Source: a virus. From it: 36,167 nucleotides of DNA. The translations under genes were made by a program, and so were the position numbers. Every line of letters starts with the position of its first letter. Within the stretch, counting starts at the first letter, position 1. The stretch covers positions 1-36,167 of the IMG/VR virus record IMGVR_UViG_3300025168_013319, one strand, 5' to 3'. The notes beneath the pieces are model-generated. The model was not told where the DNA came from and ran no database searches. It saw only the letters and a program-made list of their open reading frames with translations. Below, in pieces: positions 22,915 through 31,595 of this stretch.

Positions 22915-24167
22915 TGGATAACCCACGCCCAAAAATTACCCTTTGTATGATTGTAAAGGACGAACACCACTGTATCGAAAGGTGTTTGGAGTCTTGCTAT
23001 CCTCACATCGACAGGTATGATATCACTGACACCGGATCGACTGATGGCACACAGGACATCATCAAGAAGTTCTTTGATGAAAAGGGAATCCCCGGTGAAG
23101 TTCATCAGTCTGATTGGAAAGGATTCGGTGATCATGCTGGTAAGATGGGATCACGCACCGAGTCACTCCACAATGCCGAGAAGAGTGATGCTGAGTATGC
23201 ATGGGTTATTGATGCAGACGACTCAATCGCCGGTGACTTCCGTTGGCCCGAGGAGATGAACATTCATTCGTACTCACTGAAGATTCATCGTGGCGATTTC
23301 ACATGGTGGAGAAATCAAGTCTTTAAACTTGGTATGGGTTGGAAGTATTCTGGTATTCTGCATGAATATGCTAATTGTGATAATGGTGCAGAACCAGTAA
23401 CTTCTGTGCGTATAGATGGTAACTATCACGTTGAGGCAAGAACAGAAGGAAATCGAAACGTCGATATTGATCCAGTTGAAAAGTACAGCAGAGATGCCGT
23501 GGTTCTTGAAGAAGCAATCAAGGACGAACCAGACAATCATCGGTATTGGTTTTACCTTGGACAAAGTTACTTCGATTCACAGCAATGGGTCAAAGCGTCT
23601 GAAGCATATGCAAAACGTGCTGCTCTTGGTGGTTGGGAAGAGGAAGCATTCTATTCATTGTTTCGCGTAGCAATTTGTTCTTCCCTATTAGAAGAACCAA
23701 TTGACGTTCAAGCACACAAGTACATACAGGCATATGACTACCGACCGATCAGGGCAGAACCTCTACACCAGATTGCTCGGATGTATCGCATGAACAACAT
23801 GCCACGGGCAGCATATCTTTATGCAAAACAAGCAGCATCTTTACCTTATCCACATGGTGATATTTTATTCCTTGCAGATGAAGTATACAAGTGGCAGGCA
23901 CTCGATGAACTGGGTGCGACTGCTTTCTACTGTCACGACTATGAAGTTGGATTCCATGTTATGGAGAAACTTGTCAGCGAAAGACACTATCCCGAGTCGG
24001 AACACACTCGTATGTTAGAGAACCACCGGCAGTATTCACTGAAGGTTCAGGAACTACACACGCAGAGAGAAGCACAGCGGCAAGCAGAAGCAGAGACACA
24101 GAAGCAAAAGAAGGACAAAGAAGTCCGTAAGAAGAATTCCTACAAGAAGCGAAAGGGTAAGAATTGA
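22914..24167 (+). CDS. Family 2 glycosyltransferase with TPR-like repeats and basic tail
   Basis: The 417-residue protein begins with a GT2 domain: ITLCMIVKDEHHCIERCLES (about 8-27), DTGSTDGTQDII (about 36-47), and the metal motif VIDADDS (about 97-103). Residues about 190-330 look like helical TPR-type repeats (YWFYLGQSYFDSQQWVKASE, LHQIARMYRMNNMPRAAYLY). The last ~45 residues are a glutamine/lysine-rich coil ending in KKNSYKKRKGKN, basic enough to bind DNA or RNA. The last gene of the island, it ends on a TTGA overlap with dut. The start at ATG 22914 follows GGAG. The target is not known. Confidence 0.82.
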   Translation: MDNPRPKITLCMIVKDEHHCIERCLESCYPHIDRYDITDTGSTDGTQDIIKKFFDEKGIPGEVHQSDWKGFGDHAGKMGSRTESLHNAEKSDAEYAWVIDADDSIAGDFRWPEEMNIHSYSLKIHRGDFTWWRNQVFKLGMGWKYSGILHEYANCDNGAEPVTSVRIDGNYHVEARTEGNRNVDIDPVEKYSRDAVVLEEAIKDEPDNHRYWFYLGQSYFDSQQWVKASEAYAKRAALGGWEEEAFYSLFRVAICSSLLEEPIDVQAHKYIQAYDYRPIRAEPLHQIARMYRMNNMPRAAYLYAKQAASLPYPHGDILFLADEVYKWQALDELGATAFYCHDYEVGFHVMEKLVSERHYPESEHTRMLENHRQYSLKVQELHTQREAQRQAEAETQKQKKDKEVRKKNSYKKRKGKN

Positions 24168-24679
24168 CTAGTACAATTGTGAAGATTAATAAATTATATG
24201 ATGGTGTAAATACACCCACCCATGCTACCAACGGTTCGGCATGTTTCGATATTCGTGCCTATGTACCAGAAGGGCATGTCGTAACGATCTACGATCGCTT
24301 CAACTCGGCATTTGATGTCCCGTGTTCCGACAATGGAATTGTACTTGAACCATCAGAAAGGATGCTAGTGCCTACGGGGTTCAGTATGGCAATTCCTCTT
24401 GGGCATTCAGTGCGACTTCATGCACGTTCTGGAATTTCTTTGAAGAATGGGGTTGCATTAGCAAATTCTCAGGGTATAATAGATTCAGACTACCGGAAGG
24501 AAGTATTCGCATTGCTACACAATACGTCTGCTGAACCTTTCCGGATTGAACATGGAGATAGAATCTGCCAAGGTGAGGTCGTTGAGATGGTGAATTTTCA
24601 GTTCGAAGAAGGTGTCATCTCAAATGAATCTCTCGAACGTGTTGGTGGTTTCGGAAGCACAGGAATTAATAATGACTAG
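24164..24679 (+). CDS. dut: dUTPase (TTG start)
   Basis: Deoxyuridine triphosphatase makes dUMP and keeps uracil out of DNA. The 171-residue protein holds the five conserved motifs: ATNGSACFDIRA (motif 1), VPTGFSMAIP (2), RLHARSGISLKNGVALANSQ then GIIDSDYRKEV (3), a region IEHGDRICQG (4) and the C-terminal RVGGFGSTG (5). There is an insert in the middle (about 44-66). The start is a TTG at 24164 in a TTGA overlap with the glycosyltransferase stop; AAAGGG at 24152-24157 supports it, and a GTG at 24179 has no ribosome site. It begins the second half of the replication cluster. Confidence 0.93.
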   Translation: MTSTIVKINKLYDGVNTPTHATNGSACFDIRAYVPEGHVVTIYDRFNSAFDVPCSDNGIVLEPSERMLVPTGFSMAIPLGHSVRLHARSGISLKNGVALANSQGIIDSDYRKEVFALLHNTSAEPFRIEHGDRICQGEVVEMVNFQFEEGVISNESLERVGGFGSTGINND

Positions 24680-24992
24680 AGATGAATTGCTCAAACATCA
24701 TTCAGAACTTTGTACTCAAGCAAGAGAACTGATGAATCTAAAAAATCGTGACTATGCCGGTGCTGGTGGAGCAGAACCATTCGCCAATTTTACTCGTTGT
24801 GAGGCAATGGGTATTTGTAGAACTGAAGAAGGATTTCTTGTTCGTATCACAGACAAGATGAGTCGCTTGAGTTCTTTCATACAATCTGGTAAGATGCACG
24901 TTGAGGACGAGTCTTTCCAAGATACATGCCTCGATGTGATTAACTATATGGTTCTACTTTCTGCGTATATCAAGGATAAAGATGCCGAGTGA
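24672..24992 (+). CDS. DUF1599-like (nucleotide modification-associated) protein
   Basis: This 106-residue helical protein carries NRDYAGAGGAEPFANF (about 24-39), the KNxDYxxxxDPFxNF pattern of DUF1599/Nmad1-type phage proteins related in layout to MazG-type nucleotide hydrolases, then KMSRLSSFI and a closing ICLD-like DVINYMVLLSAYIK. Between dut and DNA polymerase it plausibly handles nucleotides, either cleaving or modifying dNTPs. ATG 24672 overlaps the dut stop by eight bases, with AGGA upstream; its own stop overlaps the polymerase start by 11. The family guess is moderate and the activity is unproven. Confidence 0.65.
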   Translation: MTRDELLKHHSELCTQARELMNLKNRDYAGAGGAEPFANFTRCEAMGICRTEEGFLVRITDKMSRLSSFIQSGKMHVEDESFQDTCLDVINYMVLLSAYIKDKDAE

Positions 24993-27492
24993 TTTCTTCT
25001 ACACTAACGTGTCAATGATTGGCGACTACATCCTCTACCGAGGAATCAAAGACGGAAAACCCACACAGATTCGAGAAAAATACAACCCGACACTCTTCCT
25101 TCCATCGAACGAGAAAACCAAGTATCGTACATTAGATGGTAAGTTTGTCGAACCGATCAAACCCGGACAAGTTTCAGACTGCCGGGACTTTGTTCGTAGG
25201 TATGATGGAGTCCAAGGGTTTCAAGTCTACGGCAACACTGACTATGTGTATCAGTTCATCGGTGACATCTTTCCCAAAGAAGTCGATTATGACATCGACA
25301 AGATCAAGATCGCCAGTATCGATATCGAGACGACATGCGAGGGTGGATTCCCACAGATATCAGATCCCAACGAACAAGTGATTACGATCACCTATTGCCT
25401 TGACGGTAAGTATTTCGTCTTCGGTCTTGGTGAGTTCGAACTTCCTGAAGAGTATGAACAATACTCATTCGACAACGAAGAGGATCTGCTTCGTACATTC
25501 TTGGAGTTGTGGAGCGAAGACTATCCGGATATTGTAACCGGGTGGAACATCAAGTTCTTCGACATCCCATACCTTGTAAACCGAATGAATCGTGTGTTGG
25601 GTGAACGAGAAGTGAACGTCCTTTCTCCGTGGAAAAAGATTAGATCCAAGACGATTCAGAAAATGAATCGAGAGCATGAGACGTTCCAGATCATGGGTGT
25701 TTCTGTTCTTGACTATCTCGATCTCTACCGAAACTTTACCTATATTAACCAAGAGTCGTATCGACTGGATCACATTGCCAACGTCGAACTGGGTGATGCG
25801 AAACTATCCTACGACGAGTTCGACAGTATGGCGGAGTTCTACAAGAAGGACTTCCAGAAGTTTGTCGAGTACAATGTCAAAGATGTGGAACTGATCGTTC
25901 GATTGGAAGATAAACTCAAACTCATCGAACTGTCATTGGCACTTGCGTACTCTGCCAAGGTAAACTTCGAGGATGTGTTCTCCCAAGTTCGAACGTGGGA
26001 TCAGATCATCTATCATTATCTTTCGGAACAGAACATTGTGATTCCAATGAAGTCTGGTTCCAAGAAGGACGAACAGTTTGCTGGTGCGTATGTTAAGGAT
26101 CCAATCGTAGGACAACATGACTGGGTTGTGTCTTTCGACTTGAACAGTCTGTATCCCCACTTGATCATGCAATACAACATCAGTCCTGAGACGAAGATCG
26201 AACAGGACAAAGATTACATGATTACGCCTAATGGTATCCTTGAGGGAAGTGATCGTCCGAAGAAGGCCTTGCTCAACCACAAGAGTAAAGACTACTCGAT
26301 CGCTGCCAACGGAACGTGCTACCGTCGAGACGTTCAGGGGTTCCTCCCTGCGTTGATGGAGAAGATGTACGAAGAACGTAGCATGTACAAGAAGAAGATG
26401 ATTGAATGTCAGAAGCAGAAGGAGAAAGATCCCGACAATCGGGAACTAGACTACCAGATTGCAAAGTTCAACAACTTCCAGTTGGTTCGTAAGATTCAAT
26501 TGAACTCTGCTTATGGTGCGATTGGTAATCAATACTTCCGCTACTTCGATGTCGATATGGCAGAAGCAATCACCTTGTCCGGGCAGTTGAGTATTCGCTG
26601 GATTCAGGATTCACTAAACAAGTTCCTGAACAATGCTCTCGACTCCGATGACAAAGACTACATCATCGCAAGTGACACAGACAGTGTGTACATTGGCCTT
26701 GGTGATCTAGTAGACAAGGTTTGCACGAAGAAGGACGATACATCCATCGTAGATTTCCTTGATAATTCATGTGAGAAGATCATTGAACCATTCATCGAGA
26801 AGGAGTATAATCAACTCTCTCGTATGATGAATGCATACACCAACAAGATGGTGATGGGTAGAGAAGTCATTGCGAACAAGGGTATTTGGACTGCCAAGAA
26901 AAGGTACATGCTCAATGTGTTCGACTCCGAGGGCGTTCGGTACGCCGAACCGAAACTCAAGATCATGGGTATCGAGACGAGTCGGAGTTCAACTCCTGCG
27001 ATCGTTCGCAAGAAACTCAAGGAGGTGATCGGGTTGATCATGTCCACGGATGAGGATACTATTATCCAGTTCATCGAGGAGTTCCGGGATGAATTCAATC
27101 AACTCGATCCCGAGGAGATCTCGTTCCCCCGTTCCGTGTCTGGCATGGAGAAGTATCAAGACAGCAACACTGTTTACGGAAAGGGTACACCCATCGCAGT
27201 CAAGGGATCCCTGATATATAATAGGATGATTAAGATCGGTGGTTTGTCCAGAAAATACAGATCAATTGTTGAGGGTGATAAGGTGAAGTTTACTTACCTC
27301 AAGGTTCCAAACCCAACGAACGATCATGTCATCGCCTTTCCAAATAGTTTACCAAAAGAACTTGACATTCATAGGTTTGTAAACTATGATCTACAGTTTG
27401 ATAAAAGTTTCCTCGATCCACTGAAGAATATTCTGAACGTGGTTGGTTGGAACACAGAAAAAGTTAACACACTCGAATCGTTTTTTGCATAG
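24982..27492 (+). CDS. 43: DNA polymerase gp43 (family B)
   Basis: This is the replicative polymerase with proofreading. In its 836 residues (T4 gp43 has 898) I see exonuclease motif I SIDIETT (D114, E116), motif II NIKFFDIPYL, motif III YNVKDVELI, polymerase motif A FDLNSLYPHL (D386 with SLYP), motif B KIQLNSAYGAIG (504-515) and motif C SDTDSVY (564-570). All catalytic residues are present with no frameshift. The C-terminus ends LESFFA, likely the clamp-binding tail. It starts at ATG 24982 with AAGGA upstream, overlapping the DUF1599-like gene. Unlike in T4, it is separated from regA by the island. Confidence 0.98.
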   Translation: MPSDFFYTNVSMIGDYILYRGIKDGKPTQIREKYNPTLFLPSNEKTKYRTLDGKFVEPIKPGQVSDCRDFVRRYDGVQGFQVYGNTDYVYQFIGDIFPKEVDYDIDKIKIASIDIETTCEGGFPQISDPNEQVITITYCLDGKYFVFGLGEFELPEEYEQYSFDNEEDLLRTFLELWSEDYPDIVTGWNIKFFDIPYLVNRMNRVLGEREVNVLSPWKKIRSKTIQKMNREHETFQIMGVSVLDYLDLYRNFTYINQESYRLDHIANVELGDAKLSYDEFDSMAEFYKKDFQKFVEYNVKDVELIVRLEDKLKLIELSLALAYSAKVNFEDVFSQVRTWDQIIYHYLSEQNIVIPMKSGSKKDEQFAGAYVKDPIVGQHDWVVSFDLNSLYPHLIMQYNISPETKIEQDKDYMITPNGILEGSDRPKKALLNHKSKDYSIAANGTCYRRDVQGFLPALMEKMYEERSMYKKKMIECQKQKEKDPDNRELDYQIAKFNNFQLVRKIQLNSAYGAIGNQYFRYFDVDMAEAITLSGQLSIRWIQDSLNKFLNNALDSDDKDYIIASDTDSVYIGLGDLVDKVCTKKDDTSIVDFLDNSCEKIIEPFIEKEYNQLSRMMNAYTNKMVMGREVIANKGIWTAKKRYMLNVFDSEGVRYAEPKLKIMGIETSRSSTPAIVRKKLKEVIGLIMSTDEDTIIQFIEEFRDEFNQLDPEEISFPRSVSGMEKYQDSNTVYGKGTPIAVKGSLIYNRMIKIGGLSRKYRSIVEGDKVKFTYLKVPNPTNDHVIAFPNSLPKELDIHRFVNYDLQFDKSFLDPLKNILNVVGWNTEKVNTLESFFA
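27362..27390 (+). promoter_or_regulatory. Near-consensus sigma70-type promoter before glutamine synthetase
   Basis: TTGACA at 27362-27367, 17-base spacer, TATGAT at 27385-27390: 11 of 12 consensus bases. It lies in the last part of gene 43, about 110 bases before the glutamine synthetase start, so the transcript would start near 27397 and carry that gene and uvsX. A host-RNA-polymerase (early) promoter is the most likely reading. Confidence 0.6.
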
Positions 27493-27502
27493 GAGATATA
27501 AA

Positions 27503-28591
27503 ATGAAATGGATTGAAGTAAATTATGTTTGGTTGGATGGAAACATCACACCACAACTTCGTAGTAAGACTAAGTTGATTGAAGTAGATGATGATCAAGA
27601 GAGCATGAATCTTCAGATGATTCCCGAATGGATGTTCGATGGATCTAGTTGTAATCAGGCAGACCCACATAAAAGTGATTTGATCCTTCGACCATACAGT
27701 CTGTCGAAGACACCGTGGGAAACCTTTGTTGTGTTCTGTGAGGTATTCAACTCAGACGGAAAGACGCCACACGAAACAAACTATCGTGCGCCTCTTCGCA
27801 TGACTCTCAAAGACAATCCAGAAACCAGAGATTACTGGTTCGGAGTCGAGCAAGAGTATGTTATTTACAACACTGAAACTAGTACGATTCTTGGGTGGGA
27901 ACAGGGTACTCCCGGACCACAGGGCCCATACTATTGTGGTGTCGGTTCAATGAGATCTGTTGGACGAAACTTTGTGAACGAACACTATGCAACTTGCAAG
28001 ACAATGGGTGTTCCCATTGAAGGTGCAAACGCCGAAGTCATGCTCGGGCAGTGGGAGTATCAGGTTGGATACATGGACGCACTAACCGTTGCTGATCAAC
28101 TTTGGATGGCAAGGTATATGGCAGAACTGATTAGTGAGAGATATAAGTATTCCATTAGTCTCCACCCCAAACCAAAGACCGGTGACTGGAACGGTTCGGG
28201 CGCACACATCAACTTCTCGACTCCATCCATGCGTATGGCAAAGTCATCCAGTATAGAATATCTGGAAAGTGTTTGTGATGAGTTCGGTAATCATCCTGAA
28301 CTGATTCGTGTCTATGGTGAAGACAATAATCTTCGACTGACAGGAAAGCATGAGACTGCACACATCGAGGACTTCTCGTATGGTGTTTCGGATAGAACCA
28401 AATCTATCCGCATTCCTGCCGATACTGCAAACGAAGAACGCGGACATCTCGAAGATCGAAGGCCTGCGGCAAACATGGATCCATATCAGGCGTTTACATC
28501 TATCATTGGTGTATTGCAACAAGTACCAGTGGCCGCGATCCGCGGCGGCGATGAAACTGAGGTAGAGCATGAAGTTGAAAGTGGAACTTGA
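27503..28591 (+). CDS. glnA: Glutamine synthetase, eukaryotic-type (GSII)
   Basis: The enzyme makes glutamine from glutamate, ammonia and ATP. At 362 residues it has GSII length, not the ~470 of bacterial GSI. It shows the beta-grasp motif FDGSSCNQAD (45-54), GVEQEYVI (114-121) with metal-binding glutamates, GANAEVMLGQWEYQVG (174-189), NGSGAHINFST (230-240), YGEDNNLRLTGKHETA (271-286) and GHLEDRRPAANMDPY (314-328). Active-site residues look intact. The start at ATG 27503 is preceded by AGGAGATATAAA. It lies between 43 and uvsX with its own candidate promoter at 27362, so it is an auxiliary gene set in the replication module. Adenylylation control as in GSI is not expected. Confidence 0.95.
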   Translation: MKWIEVNYVWLDGNITPQLRSKTKLIEVDDDQESMNLQMIPEWMFDGSSCNQADPHKSDLILRPYSLSKTPWETFVVFCEVFNSDGKTPHETNYRAPLRMTLKDNPETRDYWFGVEQEYVIYNTETSTILGWEQGTPGPQGPYYCGVGSMRSVGRNFVNEHYATCKTMGVPIEGANAEVMLGQWEYQVGYMDALTVADQLWMARYMAELISERYKYSISLHPKPKTGDWNGSGAHINFSTPSMRMAKSSSIEYLESVCDEFGNHPELIRVYGEDNNLRLTGKHETAHIEDFSYGVSDRTKSIRIPADTANEERGHLEDRRPAANMDPYQAFTSIIGVLQQVPVAAIRGGDETEVEHEVESGT

Positions 28592-28778
28592 ACATGCAAC
28601 ATTGAAGGTTGCACATAATTTAATTTCTGATAGAATAGATGATCTTGGGAGGAGTATAAAATTCCTCATGAAAGACAAGTCATGTCCAAAGGACATTCTA
28701 GAAGATAAAATGAATCGGCGTGAAAAATTGCGTGAAGCACAAGAAGATATTGGGAGATTACAGAATGAGTTTTCTTAA
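28569..28778 (+). CDS. Small coiled-coil hypothetical protein
   Basis: This 69-residue, highly charged protein is nearly all helix-forming ([18 protein letters not shown], then [20 protein letters not shown]), so a short coiled coil is likely. No family recognised. Its start overlaps glutamine synthetase by 23 bases and its end overlaps the uvsX start by 14, with GGGAG in its end serving uvsX. It may be a helper of the adjacent recombination proteins or a regulator, but the sequence does not show this. Confidence 0.6.
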   Translation: MKLKVELEHATLKVAHNLISDRIDDLGRSIKFLMKDKSCPKDILEDKMNRREKLREAQEDIGRLQNEFS

Positions 28779-29829
28779 TGAAATGATCGGTAAGACAGGC
28801 AACAAATATGCAAGCGTTGTTGCAGATGGTTTAGAAGGAGCAGATGTAGATGGATTCGTTGATACTGGGTCTTATGCTTTTAATGCTCTGCTTTCTGGCA
28901 GTTTGTACGGGGGTATACCTGATAATAAAATTCTTGCGATCGCTGGCGAAAGTGCAACTGGTAAGACGTACTTTACGATTGGCATTGTACATAAATTTCT
29001 CCGTGATAACCCTGATGGTGTTGTTCTGTATTTTGACAGCGAGCAGGCAGTAACTTCTGACATGTTCAAGGATCGTGGATGTGATCCGGATCGAGTTGCA
29101 GTTTTCCCTGTTGCTACTGTAGAGGACTTCCGTCACCAAGCAATTACGGTTGTGGACAATTACCTTGAACTTGCAAAGAAGGATAAGAAACCAATGCTTA
29201 TCTGTCTCGACTCGCTTGGTATGCTTTCGACTGCCAAAGAGATGGAAGACACAGCAGAAGGAAAGGGTACGAGAGATATGACTCGGGCCCAAGTAATCAA
29301 AGCAACCTTCCGCGTCCTTACCCTCAAGTTGGGCAAGGCAGGAATTCCTCTGATCATGACAAATCATACTTATGATGTCGTTGGTTCTATGTTCCCGATG
29401 AAGACTATGGGTGGTGGTTCTGGACTAAAGTATGCTGCTTCGACTATCATATATCTCACAAAGAAGAAGGTGAAAGAAGGAACCGATATCATCGGAAATA
29501 TCATTCACTGTAAACTCTTCAAGGGACGAATGACCAAAGAGAACTCGATGATCGATGTCATGCTGAACTATGATGAGGGATTGAATCCATACTATGGACT
29601 TGTCGAGATTGCCATTAAGTACGAGATCTTCAAGAAGGTTTCTACTCGATTGGAAATGCCAGACGGAAGTAAGGTTTTCGAGAAGGTTCTATATAGAACC
29701 CCCGAGAAGTATTTCACACCAGAGGTAATGAAGCAAATGGAAGTTGCCGTTGCAAAGGAATTCAAATACGGCATCGAAGAAGAAATTCAAGAAAAGGAAG
29801 AAGAAAATGTCGAAGATAGCGTTCAGTGA
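28765..29829 (+). CDS. uvsX: UvsX recombinase (RecA-like)
   Basis: UvsX forms filaments on single-stranded DNA and drives strand exchange, used in T4 for recombination-dependent replication. The 354-residue protein has Walker A GESATGKT (61-68), Walker B-like [11 protein letters not shown] (144-154) and the DNA-binding L2 region with [13 protein letters not shown], in the order of T4 UvsX (391). The C-terminal is acidic ([17 protein letters not shown]). ATG 28765 is used, with GGGAG eight bases upstream. The end overlaps the next gene by 23 bases. The assignment is secure. Confidence 0.95.
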   Translation: MSFLNEMIGKTGNKYASVVADGLEGADVDGFVDTGSYAFNALLSGSLYGGIPDNKILAIAGESATGKTYFTIGIVHKFLRDNPDGVVLYFDSEQAVTSDMFKDRGCDPDRVAVFPVATVEDFRHQAITVVDNYLELAKKDKKPMLICLDSLGMLSTAKEMEDTAEGKGTRDMTRAQVIKATFRVLTLKLGKAGIPLIMTNHTYDVVGSMFPMKTMGGGSGLKYAASTIIYLTKKKVKEGTDIIGNIIHCKLFKGRMTKENSMIDVMLNYDEGLNPYYGLVEIAIKYEIFKKVSTRLEMPDGSKVFEKVLYRTPEKYFTPEVMKQMEVAVAKEFKYGIEEEIQEKEEENVEDSVQ

Positions 29830-30247
29830 TACATACGAATTTATCGAGTACAAGTCAGAAGACGAACTGCTCGAAGGCGCCCTCAAGGTAACTGATGGGG
29901 ATTATAAAGACCTCGTATATCGATATGGACTAGTACAGTTCAAAGAGAACGAGGGACAGATGATCATGAATTTCCAGTTTGAGATTCTTGAGAATCCACA
30001 CGAAGTAAATACCGAGGACAACGGCGGCCTCATCGATTATATGGGAGATGTTTTATGCGAAATCATGGAAGAAGAGTTGCAAAATCCCAAAGATGTGGTA
30101 GAATATAAGGAAGAACAGTTCGACGAGAAAATGCAGTCAACTGTCGCCAAAATGAAATCCGAAATTGAGGAAATGAGAGACTCTTCCAATGAATCAAGAG
30201 AACAATACCGTAGAGAAACTGATCCTTCAGAACCTAATTCTGAATGA
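29807..30247 (+). CDS. Acidic hypothetical protein between uvsX and 41
   Basis: A 146-residue acidic protein with a probable beta-rich N-terminal half ([39 protein letters not shown]) and a charged helical C-terminal half ([20 protein letters not shown]). No catalytic motif or family recognised. It is embedded between the recombinase and the helicase, overlapping both (23 and 59 bases), so it may bind one of these proteins. An ATG at 29744 in frame exists inside uvsX but has no ribosome site as good as the GAAGAAGAAA before 29807. Confidence 0.6.
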   Translation: MSKIAFSDTYEFIEYKSEDELLEGALKVTDGDYKDLVYRYGLVQFKENEGQMIMNFQFEILENPHEVNTEDNGGLIDYMGDVLCEIMEEELQNPKDVVEYKEEQFDEKMQSTVAKMKSEIEEMRDSSNESREQYRRETDPSEPNSE

Positions 30248-31595
30248 GGAGTATTCACGGAAGACCGTGCCGTTTTTGCACGGTGAGTATTTTCACGACA
30301 TCGTAGAAAAGACTCTGTTCAAGTCTGTTCAAGATTTTATCCTAGAGTATGGCAATCGTCCCACAAAAGAGGCGATTGTCATCTCTTTGGATACCCAAAA
30401 GAACCTAACACAAGATCAATTCAATTCATGTGTTGAAGTGTTGAATGATCTGTGTGATTCGTTCACTGAACAGGATGATGAATGGTTGTACGAGAAGAGT
30501 GAAAAGTTCTGCAAAGACAAAGCAGTCTACAATGCCATCATGGAGTCTATCCACATCATCGATGGTAAGAACGAAACACAAACAGAAAACGCCATACCAG
30601 AAATCCTATCAGAGGCCCTCTCGGTTTCCTTTGATACTCACATCGGACATGATTACATCGAAGATGCTGATGAACGATATGAGTTCTACCATAAGGCAGA
30701 ATCTAAGATTCCGTTTGATCTTGAGATGTTCAATACAATCACACAAGGTGGTACACCAAACAAGACACTGAACATGATTCTTGCCGGTACTGGTGTGGGT
30801 AAGTCTTTGTTTATGTGTCATCATGCAGCAGCGTGTCTTTCACAAAACAACAACGTACTGTATATCACATGTGAGATGGCAGAAGAACGGATTGCAGAAC
30901 GTATCGATGCCAACCTAATGGACATCACTATGGATGACATGAAGTCACTACCAAAGCAGATCTACGACAAGAAGTTGGAAACTGCAACTCAGGGTTGTAC
31001 GGGTAAACTGATCGTCAAGGAATACCCTACTGCCACAGCACATGCAAATCACTTCAGGGCATTGCTCGATGAACTGAAACTAAAAAAGAAGTTTATTCCT
31101 GATATTATCTTCATCGATTACCTAAATATCTGTGCTTCGTCACGAATGAAGCAAAATGCAAACGTAAACTCCTACACATATATCAAGGCCATCGCGGAAG
31201 AACTTCGCGGTCTTGCAGTTGAACGGAATGTCCCAATCTTCTCAGCAACACAAACCAACCGATCGGGATTCAACAACAGTGATGTTGGACTTGAAGATAC
31301 GTCCGAGTCATTCGGATTGCCAGCAACGGCAGATTTGATGTTTGCTTTGATTTCCACTGAAGAACTAGAAGAAGCAAATCAGATGATGATCAAGCAGTTG
31401 AAGAACAGGTATAATGATGTTATTACCAACAAGAAATTTGTTGTCGGTATTAACCGTGCGAAGATGAAACTGTTTGATGTGGATCCACATGAACAAACGG
31501 GATTGGTTGATACCAATCTATCAGAAGATACCGAGTATGGTAATGGATTTGGTGAGGACTCGTTCAAGCAGAAATTTGCTGGATGGAATGTTTGA
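30189..31595 (+). CDS. 41: Replicative DNA helicase gp41
   Basis: gp41 is the DnaB-type hexameric helicase of the fork. The 468 residues (T4: 475) begin with an N-terminal helical region like T4's ([20 protein letters not shown]), carry LSVSFDTHIGHDYIED just before the RecA-like core, Walker A AGTGVGKS (199-206), Walker B IIFIDYLNI (306-314) and SESFGLPATADLMFALI typical of the family. The last ~60 residues diverge, which may reflect primase contacts. Start at ATG 30189 inside the preceding gene; the stop abuts the primase start by TGATG. The assignment is secure. Confidence 0.95.
   Translation: MNQENNTVEKLILQNLILNEEYSRKTVPFLHGEYFHDIVEKTLFKSVQDFILEYGNRPTKEAIVISLDTQKNLTQDQFNSCVEVLNDLCDSFTEQDDEWLYEKSEKFCKDKAVYNAIMESIHIIDGKNETQTENAIPEILSEALSVSFDTHIGHDYIEDADERYEFYHKAESKIPFDLEMFNTITQGGTPNKTLNMILAGTGVGKSLFMCHHAAACLSQNNNVLYITCEMAEERIAERIDANLMDITMDDMKSLPKQIYDKKLETATQGCTGKLIVKEYPTATAHANHFRALLDELKLKKKFIPDIIFIDYLNICASSRMKQNANVNSYTYIKAIAEELRGLAVERNVPIFSATQTNRSGFNNSDVGLEDTSESFGLPATADLMFALISTEELEEANQMMIKQLKNRYNDVITNKKFVVGINRAKMKLFDVDPHEQTGLVDTNLSEDTEYGNGFGEDSFKQKFAGWNV

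Noticed and set aside
28831-29367. Long minus-strand frame inside uvsX
   Set aside because: It overlaps a fully conserved gene, has no recognisable product, and all supported genes are on the + strand.
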